Of a DNA stretch of 64,000 nt, positions 33,514 through 45,543 are shown piece after piece. The number at the start of each line of letters is the position of its first letter. The stretch's first letter is position 1. Source of the DNA: Pyropia haitanensis (Eukaryota > Rhodophyta > Bangiophyceae > Bangiales > Bangiaceae); the NCBI GenBank assembly GCA_008729055.1, contig SDUX01000003.1, positions 1,612,001 to 1,676,000 on the forward strand, written 5' to 3'. The position numbers and the translations under genes are program-made. Under the pieces are notes generated by a model that made no database searches, was not told where the DNA came from, and worked only from the letters and a program-made list of their open reading frames with translations.

Positions 33514-35158
33514 ACCCAGGTCGGGCGGGAATAGGTAGGCGGACGCCGCACGGTCCGCGGCGGCCCGTGGCGGCGGCTGTGGCGGCGGCGCGGCGGCGGC
33601 GGCGCCTCCGCCGCCGCCGCCGCCGCCGCCGCCGCTGGCGCCACGGGCGGGCGGGAACGCCAGCCGCGGCAACGACGTGGCGGCGCCCCCACCAGCGCCG
33701 CCGCCGCCGCCGGCAGTGGCCGCCCCATACGGCCCGTACGGGCCGCCTTCCAGCGCGGTGGCGGATGCCGTCTCTGGCGCCGCCCCGCCGGCGCCGCCGG
33801 TCGCCCCTCCCCCCCCCCAAACGACCCGTACGCGGGGTACCCGTCGCCGCCGCCGCCGCGGCCGCCGCCCCCCCTTCCGTTATGGCTACCCCCACCCCCA
33901 CCCCTGCCCCCAACGCCACCACCTGTCAGGCGGCCGTACGCATCGCCGGCGGCGCCGCCGGCCGAGGCGGGCGCGCCACCGCCCAGCCGCGGCCGCGACG
34001 CGGCGCCGCCCCGCGGGGAGCCGTAGTAGGCCGCCTGTTGGGGCGCCCACGGCGGCGGCGGCGGCGGCGGCCCGCCGGTGGCGGCGCCCGCGTAGCCGCC
34101 GTCCCGGCTGCCCGGCGCGCCATACACGGGTCCCGCCCCGTACGGACCCGCCGCGGCGGCGGCGGCGCCGCCGCCGCCACCGCCGCTGCCGCCGCCACCG
34201 CCCGGCGCGGGCAGCGCGTAGTCCCCGCCGTACGCTGGGGGCGGCCGGTCGTACCCCCCCCCCGCCGGCTCGCCGTCCTTGCCGTCAAAGTACTTGCGCT
34301 TGACGCCAACGGTGACGCCACCGGGCGAGCCCGCGGCGGCGCACCCGCCCGGCTCGCGCCCCTCCTGCAGCGGGTACCACGCAAAGCCAATCGCGTTGAG
34401 GCGGTCGACGCGGGACGGGCGGAGCTTGCCTTTGCGGCTCGCCTGCCGCTGCGAGTTGACCCACCACCCGAGGGCGCCCACGTTGAACGGCACCCGCGTG
34501 TGGCCCGTCGCGGCCTTCCACGCGACCAGCTCCTGGAAGCGCTCGTTCCAGTCATTCGCGGGCGTGTCCCACACAAACCCGATCGCGTCGAGGCGGGCGA
34601 CGCGGGCGGGCGCGAGCCGCCCCTTGGCCCGCGACTGGCGCTGCTTGGCCACCCACGAGCCGAGCGCGCCCGACGCGATCGGCACGCACGCGCTGTTGTC
34701 GTTGGCCGCCATCCAGTCGACGAGCTGCGCGTAGCGGAGCTCCCACAGGTGCTCGTTCGTGTCCCAGATCATGTGCACCGCGTTGAGGAGGTTGATGCGC
34801 TCGGGCGTGAGGAGGCCCTTTTTGAGCTGCTCCCGCTGCCGCGCGACCCACCGGCCGAGCGCGTCCTCCGCCTTGGGCACCGCCGCGTGGCCGTGCCGCC
34901 GGTAGTAGTAGAGTAGCTCGATGTAGCGGTCGCCCCACGGGCCGGGCGCGACGGATGGGGTGGCCACGTTTTGGGCGGGGGGGAGGGGAGCAGCCGGCGG
35001 CGGTTGAGAGGAGAGAGCGGGGGGGGGGGGGGGGGCGGCGGCGGGGGGGGGAGCGAAAAGGGGGACCCGACGCCGCCGCCGGCGGGGTAGCCGACCATGC
35101 CGCCGCCGCCGCCGCCGCCGCCGCCAGGCGGGGGGAGCGGGGGGGGACGCGGCTCCAT
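32653..35158 (-). CDS. Protein with three helicase-associated (HA) domains
   Basis: The start is taken at ATG 35158 (MEPRPPPLPPPGG). Two frame switches occur, at G-runs 35019-35051 and at C-run 33809-33818. The core, about 34930-34340, carries three tandem HA repeats of about 65 residues: RYIELLYYYRRHGHAAVP with ALGRWVARQREQLKKGLL, then ACVPIASGALGSWVAKQRQS, then TRVPFNVGALGWWVNSQRQ. Each ends near a conserved L(D/N)A(I/V)(G/H)F-W motif. HA domains are small three-helix folds, common in bacterial and algal proteins, thought to bind nucleic acid. A KRKYFDGKDG basic motif follows. The C-terminal half is Gly/Pro/Ala/Tyr-rich with a long poly-Gly stretch (33160-33260) and PYGAGPVYGAPG-type repeats, probably disordered. 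No helicase motor is present. The stop at 32653 follows TASSAWLGSPFYP. Confidence 0.72.
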
Positions 35159-37330
35159 CGGCCGCCCGCCAAGCGCCACCCGCCCGTCGGCGGGACGGCC
35201 GTGGAGGAGCGGGCTTGCCGCCGCCGCCGCCGCCGCGGGCCGTCGCGGCGGGCCCGCCCAGACTGCCCGCCGGCCGCTGCTTGTGGTTCCCCGCCGCGGC
35301 GACCGGCTTGGCAAGGACGATGGTGAGGGGCTGGGCGCGGAAAACCCAAGAGGCGCCACGCGCGCGCGTGGGCAGTACGCGGCCGCCCACCGCGCCACGC
35401 CCGCGGCCACACCCCCCGCCGCGAGCCCGTCGCCGGCCGGCGCGGCGCCGACACACGCCTGGCCCGCCCGTCCCGTGCGCAGCCGCGTCTGTCAAGGTGC
35501 TGCGCAGCGTGCGCCCGCCGCCGGCGCCGCGGGTGCCCGGCCGGGTGCCCCTTTTGTAGGGCGCCCTCCCCCCCCTCCCCGCGGCGCGCGGTCCCCAGAC
35601 CGCGGCCGCCGGGCACAGCGGCTGGGTTTCCTCTCAGCCGCGCCCCGCCTGCACCCCCCCCCCCCCCCCCCCCACCCCTCCGCCCGTATGCTCGCTGTCA
35701 AACAAAAGGCTCGACGGTGCAGGAAGGGAGTGGGGGGCCGTCGAGGGCACCCCAGCTGCCGGCGGCGGGGCCCCGCTGCCACGCACAGGGTTGCCCTGCG
35801 CCGCCCGTCGGGCGCCCCAGCCGCCGCCGCCGCCGCCGCGCACGACGCGCCAACCGCCGTGGCGGCGGGCCCCCGCCGACAAACCGCCACGCACAGGCGG
35901 ACGGCGGGGGGGAGGCGCGGAGGGCCACCGCGCTGGCTGGTTGGCCGGGGAGGGGCCACCCGGGGGTTGCGCAGTCGCCTGGGGAGGGAGCCGCCGCCGC
36001 CCGAGGCTCCACCACACGCCCGCCGACCACACCCAGACCAACAAACAGGGACGGACGCCCCCCAGCCCCCACGGCCGCACACACCAGTATGGCGGTCGCG
36101 GAAAACAGCGCCGACAAGAACGGCACCCCCCCCCCCCCCCCCCCCCCCCTCGCCCGCCTCCTCGTGACCACACCAGAGACGCGACGATGACGACCCCCCG
36201 GCGACCGCCAATGCCTGCCCGCTCCCGCGACGCGGGGCCTCCACCGCCCGCGGCGGCGGTGTGCGGGAGAGTGGGGGGGGCGGCGGCAGCAGCCGGGAGA
36301 CGGACGGCGGGACTTTGATGGCACCGGCGGGGCGAACCGCCGGGGCGGCGCGGGCGGCCAGCACCGGGAACCGCGGGGGGGCCGCCGCGGCAGCCGGCGT
36401 GGACGCGGCGGGCGGCTCGCGGGCGGCGCCACCCCCCCCGCACCCGTGCCCCCCGATGGCGTCGATGGCGGCGGCGGGGCCCGGGTCGCGACGCGGCGCA
36501 GGCGGCGAGCGGGCCGCCGCCACAGGCCCCCGAGCGACCCCACAGGCTGTCGGAGAGAAACCGCGGCGGCAGCGGGCGCGCCCCCCCCTCCCCCCTGCGT
36601 GGGGTGGAAAAAGTATGTGCCCGCCGCCGCCCGCCGCCGCCGTCGTGACGCCGCCGCGCGCGCGCGCGCGAGCAGCAACGACGGGCTGCCGCCGGGCCGC
36701 GACCCGGCCGAGCGGCAATGCCGGTCGGCGCCACGGCAGGGGGGGAGGAGGGGGGGGGTGTGGGCCCGCGCGCGAAAGAAAAAAAAAGACAGACAAGACA
36801 CACAGCACACACCCCGGATGGCCGCGCGCCTGGCTGGGCGGAGGGGTGATGGCGTCGGCAGGGCGGCGGGGGTGGGGGTGGGGGGGCGGACGACGTGTGT
36901 GCCGCCCAGCGTTCCTGCCTTGGGGCGGTCCGGCTCCCCCCACCCCCCCCTCACGCGTCGCACCTGTCAGGGGCACACCCCGACCGCCGGCCGGTGGGGG
37001 GCGTCTACACCCCGCTGGGTGCGAGCCCCGCAGCGCGCACAGGGGAGGCCAAGGGGGTGTCGCGTGCGCAGGGGAGAGGGGGGGGGGGGCGGGGCTTTGC
37101 AGAGCCGCGTCTAGGCAGGGATTTGGGGGGGGGGTGGCTGCGTCACGCGCGCAGCGGCGGGGCCGCCACCGGCGAGAGCGGATTGAGGGGGGGGGGTGCG
37201 GCTGTGCGTGCCGTAGGTACCCCCACCCTTGAGCTGCCCCAACCGACCCCCCCCCCTGTGCTTCCCCTACCCACGCCCCCCCCCCTGCTGCTCCTGCCCA
37301 CGCCCCCCGCGGGGATGTGCTGGTAGGACT
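35159..37330. other. GC-rich region, no supported gene
   Basis: Long overlapping frames exist on both strands (minus 35492-36976 is the longest) but encode Pro/Arg/Gly text without domains. A 14-base CG alternation (about 36656-36670) and an A-rich tract (36777-36810) are the only distinctive features. The A-rich tract, read as T-rich on the minus strand, could mark the 3' end of an unseen minus-strand transcript. Confidence 0.35.
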
Positions 37331-40300
37331 GGGCTACCCAAACTCGTCTGCTGCTGTGGCGTCACCGCGCGCGCCTGTGGTTGGCCGCCGCTGTGATTTC
37401 ACGTCGGCCTGCTCGCGGGACGGGGCGACCAACCGGCAAGCGCGTTTGCGTCGGAGCGGGCCGGCGCCGGGATTTTCGACCGCCGGCCGACCGGCCGCCG
37501 AGGGTGCACCGGCCAATCGGCGGTCGCGCCTGGGGCCCGGCCTCTCTCCCGCCCCGCCCCGGGCCGATCCGGGGGCGGCGCGCACGCCTCGCCCGGCCGA
37601 CGCGCTGACCGCGCCGCGGCCGCACGCGCTCATCCGTTTTCTTTTGTGGGGCGGCGGCGCTGAGGGGCCCGCGCGCCGGCCGGTTGAGCGCCCATGGCGT
37701 GGCGCCGCGCGAGGCCCAGACACGAGGGGTGGGCGCCTCGCGAGCCGCCCCGGGGCGCGCGACGCCACGCCTCCCCCCCTGCAATCATCCAGCCGGGACT
37801 GGCGCGGGGGTGGGGGGAGGGAGGGAGCGCGCCGCGGCGGGCCCCGCGCGCCGCGCTTGCGTGCGCCGATGTCATTCTGGCGGGGGTGGTGGCCCGCTGG
37901 GTGGCGTGCGCGGGGTGGGCCCACAGGCGGGTGGTTGTGTCCGCCGTGGTCTCCGCCGGCACCCACCTCGAACAAAAAAGCGTCGGGGGATCTGGGTGTG
38001 TCCTCACCCCCCCCTCCTCGAGCTCCTCTTTGAACTGGCGACGGGGGAGGGTGCGGGGGAATTGGCGGCAGGCCGCAGCCACGGGTCTGCTCCCAGTGTC
38101 GGATCCGGGCGCGGTGCGTCAGCAGTCTACGGCTCGTTCGAGTGCGCAGGCGAGCGGCGCGCGACGGTCGGCTGTCGCCCGATCACCCGGCTGGTAGGGG
38201 GCGTGCGGACCGCGCGGCTCGCCGCGGCCGTCGGCGTGGCCACGGTCCGTCCTGTCAAGTGACGCCCACCGCTGGGTCCGTCGCGCCGGCGCCGGTTCCA
38301 CCTCCTCCCGCCACCGGGAGGGGAGCGCCTCCCCCATTCTTTTCCCCTCCCAGCAGGAGCACCTGTGGGCGACGGCGCCACGTCTCACCCAGCACCTGTC
38401 CTTTTTGAGGGGTGGGGGGGGGAGGCTTCGTTGGAGGGTGGACACCGCCGCCGGATTTTTTGGCCAGCACCGCTCCGTGTCTGGCCCCCCCGCCGCGGGA
38501 TGGACCAACAGAACAGACGCCCGTGGCCAGACTGGAATGCGGTGTCTGCGGGCGGCATGCGGCGGAACGGGTGTGCCCACCCACTGTCAGTGTCGGTCGG
38601 TGGGGGGGTCGGTGCAGCGGAACCCGCATCCAGGAGCGCAGAGGAGCTCTGCGAGGTGGGGTGTCGGGGTGGGTGCGCCTGAGGTGCCCCGCCTCCCACA
38701 TACGTAGGGTGACCCCACGTGGACGGCCACCAGTCGGTGTGTACCCGGCACGTCCTGCCAATGGACGACCGCCGCTGCCACGCGGCAGGGGGCAGTGGGT
38801 CTGGGGGCGCCCCCCAACGGGGGAGCCAGCCGTGGAACCAGGCGAGGCCCATCACGGGCCTTGCACCGCTGCCTGCCGCAACGCCGGTAGGCGTGCCCGC
38901 TCGTTTCCGTCTCGTGCCAAGTTGACTTTGATACCCCGCCTCGGCACCGCCCACGCGCTCCGCGCCTCTCGGGTGGCGCGTGGGCGGGCGGTACGAGCCA
39001 CACGCGTCCTCGACGGGCGGCCACGCATCCCCCGCCCGAGGGAGGGAGGCGTGACCGGTGCCGGCCCCGGCGTCCCATCCCGTGTCAGGCGTGACCCGCT
39101 GCGCCGTCGGGTCGCCGCCCACCCCTGCTCCGGCCTCGGCAGAGCCACTGACGCGCAGGGGCTGCGGGAGGCGCTGGCGTCGCGTGCCACTCAGACACGT
39201 CAGACGAGGGCGAGGCACCGCAGCCGTGGGCGACAAGCAGGCGCACAGCGGCGAGCAAGAATCCACTCGATGCAGCGGTGTGCGCGTCTGAGGTCTGGTT
39301 GTGCACGCCAGTGGAGCGTGGGTGCGGCGGTTAGCGGACTGGTTGGTGGCAATCGAGTCAGCGGCTGTGACAGAATGGCCAATCAGCATCGATACAGCTG
39401 GTGACCGACGGACGGGGGGCCCCTCAGCCGAAGCGGACAGTGGGGCGAGTGCGTAGCGCGCCCGCGAGCAAGTGGGAAACAGTGCCGTTGGGGGGGGTTG
39501 GGCGAGGGGACGGGTTGGGCGGTGGGATTGTTTGGCCAGCTGTATGCGCTGTGCGGGTCACTCATCCCTCCCAACGGGGTGTCAGCGGCGTCGGGAGTGC
39601 CCCCCCAGCTTTTCGTTTTCGGTCAGATCTACCCGCATCAACCACACCCACACACCCTCGTGATGCGAGTGTGTGGGTGTGCTTGACCCGGCGAGGCCCC
39701 GCCGAGGGCCCGTTGCTCCTCTCCTACCCAACCGGACCTCACTGATCCCCATCAACCTTTTGCTTTTCGTTTGTGTGCGCGTCGGTGGGGCCATCGCCAA
39801 TTCCCGTTCGGGCGGGGGATTGCCAAGCCGCCCAGTCCCGCTCGACGGAATGGCCGCATGTCCGACACGTGGCGTCCGCGGTGGCCTCGCCGCCGGGTGA
39901 CCCAGGCGGCCACCACGTGGGCGGCGGCCGTCGCGCCTTTCTGGGGTGGGCCTCCGCGGCCCCCACGTGGGTGGCCGTCGGCCGCTTCCGGCCGACGGGG
40001 GATGATCGCTACAAGAGGCGGAGGGCGGGGGTCGCTGCGGCGGCCACCGTCGCCCCCTCTCTTGTGCCCATCGTCGACGGCGGCCTCGACCACTCTGCTG
40101 CCGATCACGACGCGTCGGTTCGCGCCCGCGGGTGCACTCCGCCGCGGTGGTCGGCCGCCGACGGGCGCCTGCGGCGTACGCACCGCGGCGGTGTGGGGCC
40201 GGCGGTGGTCGCCCCGCGGGGGCGGCCCCGCCGCCTGCCAGCACATCAGGGGGAGTGGAAAGGCGGGTGCGGTGTGGAAAGAAGTCGGTCTGTGCGGTCA

Positions 40301-41499
40301 GCACACGGTCCCCTTACCGCCGACTGAAGGGGCGGGGCGCGAAAGTTGCCCGCCACGAGCCGGCGACCTCCAACGATCGAGTACGTGGTGCCGCTCCCCG
40401 CGACGACTGCCGAAGCAGGGCACCTTGCGAAAGCACCGAAAGGGACTTGCCCGCCACCCCACCCGGTTCGCTCGCGGCTCACTCGGCCTGCGCGCGCGCG
40501 TACGGTGGGCGCAGCAGCGTCCGCGGCCACCGGGGTTCGCGGCGGCAAAGCCCCGTGGGCGCTGCGACGCAGCGGCGGTCGAGCGGGGTGATCATCACGC
40601 GATGACCGCCGCTGTTGTCGACCGGCGACCCGCCGGAAGGTCTCGCAGTTGCATGCTTTGGCATATGGGGGCACGCCCGCTCGTGGCTCTGCCCTTGCCG
40701 CGGAGACCACTTGTGACCACCTCCCGCTTCCGCGGGCCTTACGTACGCTGTCATGCACGATGATTACAGAATTCATGTTCAGAAGTATACAAGAGTGCGC
40801 CACAGAGCCAGTGACTATGTTCTTGTGGGTCGACAAAAGGAACAGACATGGACACATGTACGGAGAAGCACGCGCGCATGTGCTCGTGTACGGGAGCTCC
40901 TGCGCTGCCCATAGAGAACAGAAGATGTACACGCGCGACGGGGGTGCAGGGAGTGTGGCTGGAGACGCGACAGAGGATGGACGTGACGGTCAGATGGACG
41001 TGCGACTGTCGAAGGGCGGCGGGGCATGAACTACAGCTTTATGCCATAGCGCAGGCCGCAAATCCCGCGGTGACTGACCGTCACGTGTGGCAGTCCCCGC
41101 TCAGATATTACTGGCAAAGGGTGGGGTGGGTGCGCCGTGGGGTCTCGGGGACGGACGGAAAGGGCAGGGTACACGCAAAATTGGAGCAATGTCTCACGGC
41201 GTCGTCAATCAAATACAACGAATACTCAACTGGAGAGCGCTCACACGTATTTAAACACCTCCTCAACCCCCATTACAATACAGTGCGACCCAACACGTGG
41301 CTGCTCCGCAGTTGAGCCGATCAACACAACTAATGAGGGGGTACGAGTCAACGGGCCCGGCCAAGTGAACCGTACTCATGTTAATTCTGGGTGATGATTG
41401 GCCCAGCCGGCGCAGATCAATGAAATAGGTGGACGTTCCAGGACAACAGTCGGACATTGCAAGGGGGGCCACTCTCTTGGTCGATCCCAGGGCAAGTGA
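37331..41499. other. Long gene-free region
   Basis: Mixed GC-rich sequence to about 40640, then an AT-richer patch to about 41400. Frames such as 38385-39389 (-) and 39771-40763 (+) have no recognisable motifs and no third-position bias. It contains the hairpin at 39643-39681. Confidence 0.4.
39643..39681. repeat. Strong short hairpin
   Basis: Left arm 39643-39660 and right arm 39666-39681 pair throughout except for two bulged C, around a five-base TGATG loop. Arms are CACACCCACACA / TGTGTGGGTGTG plus CTCG/CGAG. No gene lies immediately beside it. It could be a structured RNA or a cruciform site. Confidence 0.6.
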
Positions 41500-41515
41500 A
41501 GGGTTAGGGTTAGGG
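41500..41515 (+). repeat. Short TTAGGG-like interstitial repeat
   Basis: AGGGTTAGGGTTAGGG followed by TCAGGGG. Two and a half units of the common telomere hexamer; this short an array can arise by chance or mark a healed break. Confidence 0.4.
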
Positions 41516-42160
41516 TCAGGGGTTGCTGAAGCGCAAGCCCCCTTTCTGCCACATCACAGGTGAGATATCCACGGTACCTGAGCTGTTGGGCCGTCACGAG
41601 TGCTTCCATGGGGAGGCGGACGGGCCCACAGACGTCGAGGCGACCGGTCCGCACGAGGTTCCTCGCAAGGACCAAAGGTGTTGTCCAAGCTGTGCGTTGC
41701 CAAGCTGTCACGGCGCTCTGCCGAGATTCACTTCTGTTGCTCCCCCCGCCCCCGCCCTGGTACCCCTGCGACCGGTGCGTCATGCCTCCGCCTCCTCGGC
41801 CCGTGACACGATCGGCGTTGGTTGCCCCGTCGGCCGCTTTGTCGAGCATCGGCCGTCGCATACGCGCAGCCGTTGCCCTCCACCCCCTGCCGAGGGGGGT
41901 GCGTCACCCCGGTCGGCGGTTGTTGCGCGGAAGCAGGCACCTCTTTGGCCTGTCGCCGGCGGGCGCGGGTCACCGCCTGCCGCAGCTGCTGCCGCTGCCG
42001 CCACCGGTGGTGGCATTGGCAGGCGCCGCCGTTCCGGCACGCCACCCAGATGGGAGACGCGGCCACGGCTGGTGCCTCGCCGCCATCGTGGCGGCCGCCG
42101 ATCAGGCGACCACCGTGGCGGCAGCTCGGCCCGACCCCCCGGCGGATCCGCACCGGCCGG

Positions 42161-42364
42161 ATGCGGTACGCGTCCCAGCGGAGCGGCCGGTTCGTCGCGG
42201 TGGGTGACGAGCACGGCGACGGCGAGGTGCTGTGCCACGTGCTATATGAGGTCGGGTTCCTGACGTTCGACGGCCGCTCGGGGGTGCGGGTCGCGGCGCT
42301 AACCCAGACGGAGGTGTTGCACCGGGAAGGGGAGGAGCGGGAGGCACAGTCATTGCGGTTTTAA
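42161..42364 (+). CDS. Possible C-terminal exon of an unrecognised gene
   Basis: A 67-codon stretch from ATG 42161 to TAA 42364 with strong G/C third positions and balanced protein text (RFVAVGDEHGDGEVLCHVLY, then FLTFDGRSGVRVAALTQTEV). It is followed at once by a T-rich tract (42362-42450), as after other genes here. The frame stays open upstream to 41822 but the text becomes Arg/Pro/His-rich, so either this is a very small gene or a last exon whose upstream exons I cannot place. Family unknown. Confidence 0.33.
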   Translation: MRYASQRSGRFVAVGDEHGDGEVLCHVLYEVGFLTFDGRSGVRVAALTQTEVLHREGEEREAQSLRF

Positions 42365-43577
42365 CTGTATTATAGGGCGCCCGCCCAGTGCTGTGCAATC
42401 TACTTGCCAAGCGTTTTCTAGTGTTTTTTTTTGGTGCCTTTTTTCTCCGTTGGTTTGGTGAGGACGGGGTCCAAGGGGGGTGGTGGGAGAAGGTCAAGCG
42501 CGGCGTGGTGCTGCGGACGAGCGGCCACATGCGACAGTGACTTACTCGTTCTGCCTGTCCTTGCTAGTTGCCAATGGCACTGACCCCCCCGTTTTCGCGC
42601 GCGCAAGGTGAGCGGCCTTACCGCAGCGGGCGTCGAGCCGCAGCCCACGAGCAGGCCGCCGGCCCCAGCGGGCACGACTAGCATGGACGCCCGGCCGGAC
42701 TCATGAGGGGGGCAGCGCGGGCGTGAGGCACCACCGGGGTGGCTGCTCGTTCGCCCGCCGCCGTCACCGTCGGGGTCGTTCCCCCCACCCCCCCGCCTCG
42801 TGGTCACGCCGTGCGGCGGCAGTTGCAGCGGCCGCCCGTGTGGCAAGCCGCCGTTCCATACCGCAAAGTGCGGCGGCGAGCGGCGGCAGCGGCGATGGCG
42901 ACGGCGGCAGCGTGGCCGACGGGGGTGGCGGTATCGAGCGGTCTGTCGGGCGCGCGTCTCCACGCTCGGTGGGCGTGGCGGGCGTGACGGTAGCGTCGGT
43001 CGGCGGGGGACGGGGGGGCGACTGGGTGGAAGAGAGGTAGGTCAAGTGCCATGGTGTTGTTCCGGCTGGGCCAAAGGCGCCAGGGCGCCGCCGACTCGTC
43101 GGAGGACCGAGCAGTTATGGCCACGGCAGCTGGTGGTCCCCTCGTCGTGGATGTGAGTCAGGTGTTAGAGACGGTCGCCACCCCCTCAAGTTTTGGTACC
43201 AGTGCTCGTTTCGTGCCGCAGGAAGGCGGAGGCGGGTGTTGCCGTCGGCCGCCTGCCGGTCCTCTGTGAAAGGGAGCACGGACAGCACGGCGGGTGCAGT
43301 TGGGGATCCATGTTTCGTAGGAAAGATGACAACAGCAACTCAACAAAGACAACATCAAACAAGAACAAAGACAGAAGCCCCCAAACACACACTGCGCAAC
43401 AATACCAAACAAGAACACCAAAAAAAAAAATACAATGACAACAGCACAAACAAGAAAGGCACACGCCCAACCGCGCGGGTCTCGTGTACCAGACGCTTGC
43501 AAACACTTCTCGGTCCCCCCCCTCCCACATCCGCCACCCCCCCCCCCTCCCCCCCCCCTCCGGTTCCCCCCCGCCGC
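42365..43577. other. Convergent spacer with T-rich and A-rich 3' tracts
   Basis: T-rich at 42415-42460 (+), after the possible exon. A-rich at 43325-43460 on the + strand, which is T-rich on the strand of the following minus-strand gene and so probably its 3' UTR. Nothing protein-like in between. Confidence 0.45.
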
Positions 43578-43726
43578 TCAATCATCCCCCCTCCCCGCCC
43601 GCGCCAGCGCCGCCAGGCCAACGCCCACCGCCACGCCCGCCGCCGCGGCGGCCACGCGACGCAGCCCGCTCCGCCAGTGCCACTCGCCGCCGCCGCCGTC
43701 TGCCCGCCGCGACCGCCCGCGGCGGC

Positions 43727-43781
<55 letters not shown>

Positions 43782-44161
43782 GTCGGCCGCCCCCGGTGGT
43801 GACCGCCGCGGCGACGGCGGTGCGGGCGGTGCGGGCTGCCGTGGCCGCCGGCGGGGCGATACCCGGTCGGCCGCCGCCGACGGCGGCGCCCCGTCCTCGG
43901 CAGACGCGTCGAGGAAGAACGGGCGGCTCGCCGCGGCAACCTCCGTGCTCTCTGTTGGGGGGTGGCGCGGCGGCACGGCCGCCGCGGCGGCCGCCGCCGC
44001 CGCCACCACCGTCCGCCGTGGCCGCCGGGCGGGGGTCGTGCCGCCGCCGCCGCCGCCGCGGCCGCCCGCCCGTCGCGCCGTGGTCGTCACGCCGCGGGGC
44101 ACGACCAGCTTGACCGACCGCAGCGGCGACGGCGGCGGCGGCGTGTCAGCCGCCGCCGCCG

Positions 44162-44198
<37 letters not shown>

Positions 44199-44675
44199 GG
44201 CGGCGGCGGCCGCCCGCACGGCGGCGCGCGCGACGGCGCGAGCGGCGGCGGCGGCGGCGGCGGCCGCCCGCTCCCCCACCACCGCGGTCAGCGCGGCGGT
44301 CAACGCGGCGTCGTCGACCGACGCGGCCGCGGCGGCGTCGGTGGTGGCGGCGGCGGGCGTCGGCGGCGGCGCCGCGCCCTGCGCGTAGCGGCCGTGGCGG
44401 AGGCCGCCCGCGTAGGGGAGGGCGCCCGAGCCGCCGCCCCCCCGCGGGGGGGTGCCCCGGCCGAGCCGCGCCGCCCGTGGGGCGCCGCGGTCGCCGCGGC
44501 GGCGGCGGGGGGGGGTGTGCGACCGGGGGGGGGGGGGGTCCGCCGCAAGCACCGCCGCCTTGGACGCCGCCGCCGCCGCGGCGGGCGACAGCGGCGGCCA
44601 CACCGACACGAGGCGGTGGGCGGGGGGGGGGGCGCGCGTGGCGGCGCGGCGGGTGGGGGGGATGACCGCCGCCAT
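43578..44675 (-). CDS. Ala/Pro-rich protein with C-terminal hydrophobic tail
   Basis: 365 aa, intronless, from ATG 44675 in MAAVIPPTRRAATRAPPPAH; the frame is open upstream but there enters the promoter and minisatellite. Ala-rich helical middle (ALTAALTAVVGERAAAAAAA), then SVKLVVPRGVTTTARR and RPFFLDASAEDGAPPS. The last 30 residues are GLRRVAAAAAGVAVGVGLAAL plus a short polar end, which fits a tail anchor in an organelle or ER membrane. A poly-Ala run and many Arg/Pro make fold prediction by eye impossible. A TATA box lies about 310 bp upstream (44984-44990) and the leader is CT-rich. Family not recognised. Confidence 0.55.
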
Positions 44676-44754
44676 GGGTGGGGGTGTGGGGAATCGAGAG
44701 CGTTTGCGGACGCGGGGAAGGAGGCAGGGGGGAAGCGGGTAGACGTCGGCTGAC

Positions 44755-44855
44755 GTTGGTGGAGCGGTGAGCGGCGGGGAGGGTTGGTGGTCGACGCCGG
44801 TAAAGGGGAGAAGCGGCGTTGGCGGAGCGATGAGCAGCGGGGAGGTTGGTGGTCG
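44755..44855 (-). repeat. Duplicated promoter segment
   Basis: 44755-44793 and 44818-44855 are a direct repeat of about 38 bp with four or five differences. It lies between the TATA box and the start codon of the minus-strand gene, so it is probably transcribed leader. Confidence 0.7.
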
Positions 44856-44983
44856 GGGAGGGTAGAGGTGAAGAGGGGAAGGCGTCGGGTCGTGACCGTC
44901 GAGGGCGAGGGTGTGGAGGTGCGGCCGACGGTGATGACGAGTCGGGCAGACGGAAGCAGGGAGAGCGCCGCGGCAGCGACGGG

Positions 44984-44990
44984 TTATATA
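44984..44990 (-). promoter_or_regulatory. TATA box
   Basis: Minus strand reads GCTATATAACC, a strong TATA element in very GC-rich surroundings, about 310 bp upstream of ATG 44675. Transcription would start near 44955. Confidence 0.6.
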
Positions 44991-45343
44991 GCGGCGGCGG
45001 GGAGTGCGCAGCGACGGCACCCCGTCCACCGGCTTCCCCCACCCCCCCTCCGCCACCTCCGCTCCGCACAACGGCGCGGGCTCACGCCCCATCCCTCCCC
45101 CCCCCCCCCCCGCCCACCGCCCCGCCCTCCATCCCCCCCGCCCGCGGTGGCGCGTCGGTGCGCCCCCCCCGTCCCCCCCCCCCTCCCCACCGCGGCGGGC
45201 GGGCGCGCGGTCAACGGTCGGGGCGGCGGCCGAGGCGGCAACACGCGGGGAAGGCGACGCCGACGGCATCGGCGGCCGAGGCGGCGGCGGGCGGCAAGGG
45301 CGGCGCCGACCGCATCGGTGGACCGGGAGGCGGGGGCGGGCCG

Positions 45344-45543
45344 CGCCGACGGCGTTGACAGAAGGCGAGGCGGGGGCGGGCAACGCCGACAGCCTTGGCA
45401 GAAGGCGAGGCGGGGGCGGGCAACGCCGACGGCGTTGGCAGAAGGCGAGGCGGGGGCGGGCAACGCCGACGGCCTTGGCAGAAGGCGAGGCGGGGGCGGG
45501 CAACGCCGACGGCGTTGGCGAAAGGCGGGGCGGGGGCGGGCCG
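45344..45543. repeat. 40-bp minisatellite, five copies
   Basis: Units begin at 45344, 45384, 45424, 45464 and 45504. Each contains CGCCGAC, a TTGGCAGAAGGCGAGG core and GGGGGCGGG, with two to six differences between units. Degenerate relatives extend left to about 45240. Because 40 is not a multiple of 3, the units read in three different frames, so the minus-strand open frame across it is not evidence of coding. Confidence 0.9.

Noticed and set aside
41500..41515. Telomere or chromosome end at the TTAGGG repeats
   Set aside because: Only two and a half units inside continuous sequence; far too short to be a telomere.
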